A stretch of DNA of 64,000 nucleotides, taken from Scenedesmus sp. ARA3. Lineage: Eukaryota > Chlorophyta > Chlorophyceae > Sphaeropleales > Scenedesmaceae. Positions 57,896 to 64,000 of the stretch are shown piece by piece. The number at the start of each line of letters is the position of its first letter. The stretch's first letter is position 1. The position numbers and the translations under genes were made by a program. The stretch is from positions 75,859-139,858 of the forward strand of contig RWJK01001951.1 of assembly GCA_004335835.1 (NCBI GenBank), written 5' to 3'. The notes under the pieces are model-generated. The model worked only from the letters and a program-made list of their open reading frames with translations. It was not told the origin of the DNA and made no database searches.

Positions 57896-59637
57896 CCTGT
57901 CTTCTAACGTCTGCGCGCAATAAGCAAAACAGCCAGTCCAACCAGAGAACATAGGTCAGCGAGAGCGTGACGCAAGGACGCGGCAGGAGTCGGGAGCCTG
58001 CTGGACAGACACTATGTAAACGAAATCTTATGATCGTAGGTATCAGAAGCATCAAAGCTGTTCCGCAGCGCCTGCCAGCTGTATGGCTGCTGCCAACGCA
58101 AAGGAGCCCCCCGTGGCTGGCGTGCCTGACCACCTGTCTGACCTGCTGCTAGTCTTAAACCGCGTGCAATGCTTGGAAACATCAGAAGCGCTGTTGCGCT
58201 GCTCGCAAGAAGCCCTCAGCACAACTGCAGCCTGCTTCCACCCACAACCCGCTGCCCCGGCTGCTCTGGGGTAGTGCACTGACTAGCTGCGCACACACCT
58301 GACTCCACGTATACGTTCCTAGTGGAGGGATGCTAGCTCAAGCTGCAGTCTCCTGCCCAGATGAGAGCCCAGAACTTAACGCCGTGAGGCGTGCTAAAGA
58401 AAGTGGATGTGTTATCGTCAATTGATGGCATTTGTCATAGTTGAGGATATGCAGAAGCAGACGTGACGGGGCGCTTATGAAGGCGCAGGCTGCAACCCAA
58501 AAGGGTAGGCTGGGGTACAAGAACGATGATCATCTCGAGCTTCCGTGAAAGCATCTGCGGCTGGTGAACCGAAATAATACCTACTCGATTTTAAAAAAGC
58601 ATGTCGAGCAGCTGCAGGATCAGGCAACGGCACTGGTACTGCTTGCAGGACAGGCCCAACTTTACGGAAGTAGGTGGCCTTTATTGGAAAGTCACCAACA
58701 CGGCGCTACAAAGCTAGAAAAAGACTGATATAAGTCAATGCAGGCAATCTGTATCCTTCTTGTGTCGTTTGCATCACGTGTCACACCATCAGTGCGTTGA
58801 TCCAGCTCATGAGAAGTGTGGGGTGTACCCTGCAGGCAGCTGCCTGGCATGAAATGCCAGCTTCTGGCCAGGACGTGCTGTGGGTGAGCTAGTGACTTCC
58901 TGTCACAATCAAATGCAGCGTGAGGTACATTTGAAAAGCTTTCCTTGCTTCACGGCGCAAAATGACGTGCGAAAGTCTGCAGGGGGTCTGCCAGGCCGCC
59001 GGCGGCGCCTGGCGCCAGGCATCATGGAAATGATTTCCCGGCGGCCCACCACTGGGTGCTGAGTGACAGTCAGTGACTTACACTGTGAGGGTCGACATCA
59101 TAGCGTCAACGCCTGCATTGCTGAGGCGCATATACAGTCTGCCAGTGCATATCACGAGGCAAGCAGGACATGCAGGCCCTGACACTCAGCATATATGGAG
59201 CACTTGCAAGTGCCAATCGGCACCTGACATCATTGTCATTGGACTCTGCTCCTTGTCATCACCACATACACCACGTTTGGCACCATTTGCATGAGCAAAC
59301 CGGACCCATCCAAGGATGCCAACAATTCTATTGAGAACTACTTTTGGCTGAGCAGGTAGTCCGCTGGGTGCGGAATGCAGTTGAATGCAACCACTCCCAA
59401 CATGTGTACACATGGTCGGCATTTTGGACTGCGCGAGTGCCAAAGCAGATGTCGCTGGCCAACCCTGCTGGGGACGCCTACCTGACCTTCAAGCAGATGT
59501 GTGATAGGCTCAACATCACAGCAATATACATCTATACAAGCTCATATTTCATGCGAGAACGCAATCATTAGCAATGCTCGTCAATAATGTTACTCACACC
59601 GCCCAGACTGGTCAATCTCCGCCAAGGCATGGCACGC
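57896..59637. other. Spacer upstream of ODC and downstream of the right-edge gene
   Basis: Contains the ODC promoter and the 3' UTR of the right-edge gene (minus-strand TGTAA at 59082-59078). One small plus-strand frame at 58083-58274 is listed separately. A GC-rich near-palindrome is centred near 59010 (GGCGCCTGGCGCCAGGC). Confidence 0.4.
58083..58274 (+). CDS. Possible small protein, 63 aa
   Basis: ATG to TAG frame starting MAAANAKEPPVAGVPDHLSD with a leucine-rich middle (LLLVLNRVQCLETSEALLRC). Composition looks protein-like and it is divergent from ODC across about 190 bp. No family recognised and no supporting splice structure, so it may be chance. Confidence 0.2.
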   Translation: MAAANAKEPPVAGVPDHLSDLLLVLNRVQCLETSEALLRCSQEALSTTAACFHPQPAAPAALG

Positions 59638-62600
59638 TCAGTCAGCATCACAATCATGAAGCTGATCAGCTTCTGCTGGCCTCACCAGCAGCTCCATCAC
59701 CAGCGGCATCTGCTGCTCAGCAAACATTCCCACTAGCTGCTCTGCTGCTGCTTGCGCCACAGCTTCCCAGCCGTACGGCACCGGCTGCTGCTGCAGACAC
59801 TGCTGCCTGCACTGCTCATGAACAGCCTGCTCATAGTCGTGCATTAGCAGCACAACAATCGGCTGCAGCTGGCGCTCACTCAACTGGCATATGTGGCCTG
59901 CGGTGCTGCTGTGTGCACTCCAGCTGCCTGCTGCCAGTCCCAGCCCAGCAGCCTGCTGCTGCACCTGCACCATTTCCCTGCCGCTCTGCATCGACAGCTG
60001 TGCACCTATGTGTGCTAGGCCAGCAGTTGGTTGCTGCTCGTAGTCTGCCAGTCGCTGCTGCAGCTGTGCACATGCCTGCTGAACCTTGGCAGCAGCCTGC
60101 AAGGATGCCACAAAACACACGACACAGCATCAATGACCCCTGCTGTGGCTCTAGGTAACAGCGACAAAAGGCGACAGCAACTCTGACAACTACATGGAAC
60201 ACACATGCTCACAGCGCTGCAGTAGTAACTTCATCGCATGTCTTGACAGAGCTTGACCGTGGCAACGCTACACAGCTGACTGCCGCTCGAAAGCATCTGC
60301 GAGCAGGCCAAACATGGTGGCAAGCTGCAAGCTCACCTGCAGCCCGCCGCTGTGCAGCTCCTGCAGGCCAATGCCCAGCACCAGCTGCAGCACTGCATCC
60401 TGCACCTGCCGCTGGTCTATTGCAGCAGCAAGCTGTGCTGTCGGGCTGGCTGTGGCGTCCACACTGCCAGGCATGAGTGCCAGGTCAGTGCTGCCTTCAC
60501 CGGCCCAGCCTCCAGGGGAGGCGGGGCGCAGCACTGCCAGCTGCTGCCCCTGCTGCTGCTCAGCGGCAGCAGCACCTGTGCCTGCGGTGGCTGCTGCTGT
60601 CTCCGATGGCAAGGGCACAAACAGATCGTTGTGCCTGACGTGTGTCCACTGCTCAGGCTGGCTGTCTGAGCTGCACGCATCACCTGCTGCACTGTGAGGC
60701 CCCATGCCTGTGATGGCAAATGGTGAGGCTGCTGCGCCTCGCCCACCCAGCAGCCTGCTAGGGGAAGCAGCAGCTTCAGTGTGCTGCAAACCAGGACAAC
60801 AGGCAGCGCGTGACACGCAACATCTGGTTTGTTCCATGCCGTGTGGTGCTAGCTGTCCTGCTGCACCAATCAGTCCCACGCGGCACATGCATGTCCATAC
60901 AACAACCCAGTGACAATGCTGTCGGTGCATGTACCAGTGCAGAAACATGGCAGGAATACCCCAAACAGCAAACATGCACTTATCCCATGCTCACCTGGCC
61001 TCTGAACTTCTTGGCGAGGGTGTCCAGCTTCAGCGCCAGCGACAGCAGCAGGGCCGTGTCATCACTCGCATCCAGCATCTGCTGCAAGCGCCCAGAAGGA
61101 GCCGCAGCAACCACAGCCTCTGATACACCCACAGCTGCGTCACCAGCAGTGCCTGGGCCTGCTGCTGCTGCTGCTGCTGCACCAGCGCCAGCACCCTGTT
61201 GTGACGAGTGCAGGTGGCTGCTCAATGGGTGCAGCACAACACTGTTTGCTGCTGCGCGGCCATCCTGCGCAAACGCTGCTGCACTGCTTTCTATGAAGTC
61301 AAGGGCTGGCTGCCGCTGTACACCTGCTAGTGCAGAGTCACCTGCTGCTGTGCTGCTGGCATACGCAACGTCCTGCGGCTGGATTGCCTCCTCAACCGTG
61401 CTGATGCTGTTGGCTGTTGCCGTGCTCCAGTTGGGAGACCCAGGTCCTGTGAATGCCAGCCTGGCCAGCCACGGGTTGCTGGGCACCGCGCCAGTGGGAG
61501 TGCCAACCCTGCCAGCGTCAAGATCAGCAGCCGCTGTGCCCACTTCTGCGCTGGTAGCTGCCTCCTCACACGATGCCGCAGCAGCGACAGCAGCAGCTGC
61601 AGCTGCAGCAGCGGTGGCAGCTGCAGCAACTGCGGGTGAGCAGGCTGACTCCTCCTCACTGGCTTCGCTTGTGCAGCCTGAGTCCAACAGCTGTAGCAGC
61701 GGCGTCCTTGCGCGCAGGCTGCCCCTGTTGCCGCTGCTGCTGATGTGCTCTGCTGGCTCTGGCAGCCCTGGATCTGGCAGTACCGCTGTGGCTGTACAGG
61801 CTGCTGCTACTGCGGCTGCTGCATCACTGGCTGAGGTTGAGCCCGCGCTGCGGTCACCCACGTTGCCAGCTAAGGCAGCAGGCTCCCCAGGGTTCACTGC
61901 TGCTGCTGCTGCTGCTGGTGCTGCAATGTCTGCTCGCTGCGCTTGCAGTGAGGCCATGGCTGCCTCCAGCTGCGCAGCTGTGCTTGTGTCGCCTGTGCCA
62001 GCCTGCTGGATGCGCTGTGATATCTGCTTGATCCACTCCCTGGTAGATGTGGCTGCAGCATCGCCCTGCTCCGCAGGCAGGGCAGCTGAGCTTGCTGCAT
62101 CTTCCAGGCTTGGTGCCACCGCCGCCGCAAAACCAGGGTTGGCAAGAGCACTGCCGCTGCCGACACCAGGCAATTGACTGATGCTTGCCTCCGGACTGCA
62201 TACTGAACTTGCACCAGTTGCGCTGATGGCTCTGCTACCTCTCTGTGACTGCTGCCTGCTGCTGGCAGCACTGCTGCCAAGGCTCTGCAGGGTGCTGCGC
62301 AGGCTCTGCAGCTTCAGCAACGCCTTCTCCACTTGCGCCAGGCCAGGCGAGCCACCCCCTGAGCTGGACAAGCTGTGCTGCGCCGCCTGCAGGGCATCCG
62401 CTGCAGGTTCAACTGCCAGCTGTGTAGAGATCGCTGCTGTGCCTGCTGCTGCCAGGTCACCTTCAGCCTGATACAGTTCGTTAAGCTGCAGTGACATGCT
62501 GGGTGCTGCAACAGCAGGCGCGTCAGCATCGCAGCAGCTTTGCTGCTGCTGTCCATATACTGCAGTGTGTTGCTGCATGTCTGGTGGCGCATCTGCTTCT

Positions 62601-64000
62601 GCACCCGCTGCAGCAGCCTGCTCTGCTGCACAGGTGGCTGATGAGAGCTGCTTCAAGGAGGCCAACAGTTGGTAGCTGTGCTCTGTGCTGGCTGCCATGT
62701 CCTGCTCCTGCTGCTGCAACTCAACACAATCGTGCTGCTGCTGGTTGAGCTGGGCGCTGCCGACAAAGAAAGCACCTCCTGCGCTGCAGCTCACAATAGC
62801 GTCACTTGTCTCTGTCGGCTGCCCTGCCGTTTCTACTGCTCTTGGCCCCCTGCTGTCCTCTGACAGCAGCCGCAGGGAGTCAAGCAGCTGGTAGCTCTCT
62901 GTTATTGTGTCAGGCGACGCGACAACCTCATGCTGCTGCTGTTGCTGGGCCTCCCGCTGCTGGTGGCCTGCCTCTGAGCCTGGGCTGCTGAGCAGGTCTG
63001 CCAGGCTTGCAGCTTCATAGCCAGCTGCGGCGCCTCCAGCAGCAGCGGCAGCAGCAGGCACAGCACCACCAAGAGACACCTCCTGTGCGCCATCCTCACT
63101 TCTGCCATCCACAGCAGCGCCACCTGCACTGCTGCCCCTCCCTCCGCCACTGGTCTGGCGGCTGAGGGTCTCCAGCAGGCCCTGCACACGCGCCCCGACA
63201 TTGCGCAGCACTTCCAGGCTGCTGCCATGGTCGCGGGCACTCCTGCTGCTCTGCCTGCTGCAGGACCTGTCAGCCGACTTGAAGCTGCGCCTGCTGGGGC
63301 TGGCGCTGTATGGTGGAGGGCTAGCAGTGTCGCTGAAGGCGACGTCATGCGCAGCTGCAGGTGACTGCACTGCAGCGCCTGCTGCGGCTGCTGGGGTGCC
63401 TGTTGCCAGCTCCAGGTGCTCTGTGCTGGGCAGCTGCCACCGCTGCCGCGCCCTGCGTGCTTGCTGCCCATCAGCGCTCACGCTGAAGACGCTTACACTG
63501 CCGTCCTCATCTTGCTGCTGCCCTGGCATTGCCGCAGGAGTCGGGGCTGCGCCAGCTGCTTCAGGGTGGCCTGCAGCTGCCAGCAGGCAAGCAGGGGTGA
63601 GGCCAGGCTGTGCACTGGTGTCCACCTCGCCGGCTGCTGCAGCTACAACTGCCTGGCTGCGTTCTGCTGCAGCAGCATTTACTTCCGCCTCTGCTGCTGC
63701 ACCTGCAGCGGCAGCCGCGTGCATCCTTTGTGGGATGCAGTCCTCTGGAAGCAAGGCACAGCTGTGCTCCGCAGCTGCACTTCGTGCTGGACTTGATGCA
63801 CGAGCATCGTGTTCTGTTACTGCTGTCCGCAGCAATCGCGCATCAGTGTGCGATACGTGTGCAGGGCCATAACTCTGCTGCTGCTGCTGCCGCTGCAGCT
63901 GCTCATGCTGCTGCTGCTGCTCCCACAGCTGCTGCTGAGCCTGTTGCTGCAGGTGCGGCTGCGGCCACCATGCCTGCTGCTGTGCACCACCTCCAAGGGG
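59638..64000 (-). CDS. Large Gln/Ala/Ser-rich protein of unknown function, 3' part
   Basis: Three exons are visible (minus): 64000-60995 (open to the window edge), 60783-60337, 60096-59638 (stop TGA 59640-59638); both junctions keep phase 0; more than 1,300 residues are visible. The visible N-terminal side is a Gln-rich run (QQQLWEQQQQHEQLQRQQQQ), then a stretch that may be conserved (SYGPAHVSHTDARLLRTAVT). Long Ala/Ser/Gln low-complexity sequence follows, with scattered Leu-rich pieces such as SYQLLDSLRLLSEDS and SYQLLASLKQLS (a repeated SYQLL-SL-LS motif). Near the end come helical segments: ALLLSLALKLDTLAKKFRGQ, VQQACAQLQQRLADYEQQ, QLQPIVVLLMHDYEQAVHEQ. I do not recognise the family. The composition suggests a disordered scaffold or regulatory protein with coiled-coil ends (inference). 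Confidence 0.6.

Noticed and set aside
59344..59571. 75-codon plus-strand frame (contains CNHSQHVYTWSAFWTARV)
   Set aside because: Looks mildly protein-like but has no family match and no clear exon borders; not strong enough to annotate.
1..64000. CRISPR arrays, operons or bacterial islands
   Set aside because: No spaced identical repeats and no run of intron-free genes; the whole window reads as intron-rich nuclear DNA.

Overview
The window is nuclear DNA from a green alga. Genes are split by many GT-AG introns of roughly 0.1-0.7 kb. Coding and intron DNA is full of CAG/CTG runs. Poly(A) signals look like the chlorophyte TGTAA. Several gene families are typical of Chlorophyta: a PPR protein fused to a cyclin domain, a bacterial-type PEP carboxylase, and DPBB expansin-like proteins. 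I infer a core chlorophyte, probably Chlorophyceae (Sphaeropleales or Chlamydomonadales); the species cannot be read from the sequence. All exon models below were built by hand from splice signals and reading-phase bookkeeping. In the resolved models every junction keeps phase.

Layout. 0-0.64 kb: 5' part of an unknown one-helix membrane protein (-). 2.5-5.9 kb: GH5 endo-beta-mannanase (-) with an in-frame TAA. 6.9-8.8 kb: membrane-anchored flavin-reductase-like protein (-). 10.3-13.0 kb: F-box/Sel1-repeat protein (+). 13.74-14.01 kb: a complete 269-bp mini-LTR retroelement (TRIM type) with identical 68-bp LTRs, a PBS, a PPT, a 5-bp target duplication and a tRNA-like internal sequence. 14-18.2 kb: no convincing gene. 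18.2-22.8 kb: PPR-cyclin fusion (-). 23.3-27.1 kb: SNX-BAR sorting nexin (-). This is divergent, across 364 bp, from 27.4-30.1 kb: an SCI1-like lysine-rich nuclear protein (+). 30.8-39.4 kb: bacterial-type PEP carboxylase in 21 exons (+). 40.4-51.6 kb: a tandem array of three expansin-like genes (+). 54.6-57.9 kb: ornithine decarboxylase (-). 59.6-64.0 kb: the 3' part of a very large Gln/Ala/Ser-rich unknown protein (-), running off the right edge.

There is no operon logic. Two cell-wall themes stand out: the mannanase on the left and the expansin-like array on the right. The remainder covers carbon and nitrogen metabolism (PEPC, ODC), organelle RNA metabolism (PPR-cyclin), membrane traffic (SNX) and protein turnover (F-box). 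The points most worth a second look are the miniature LTR element, the nonsense codon in an otherwise intact mannanase, the domain fusion in the PPR-cyclin gene, and intron turnover plus a novel C-terminal module in the expansin array.
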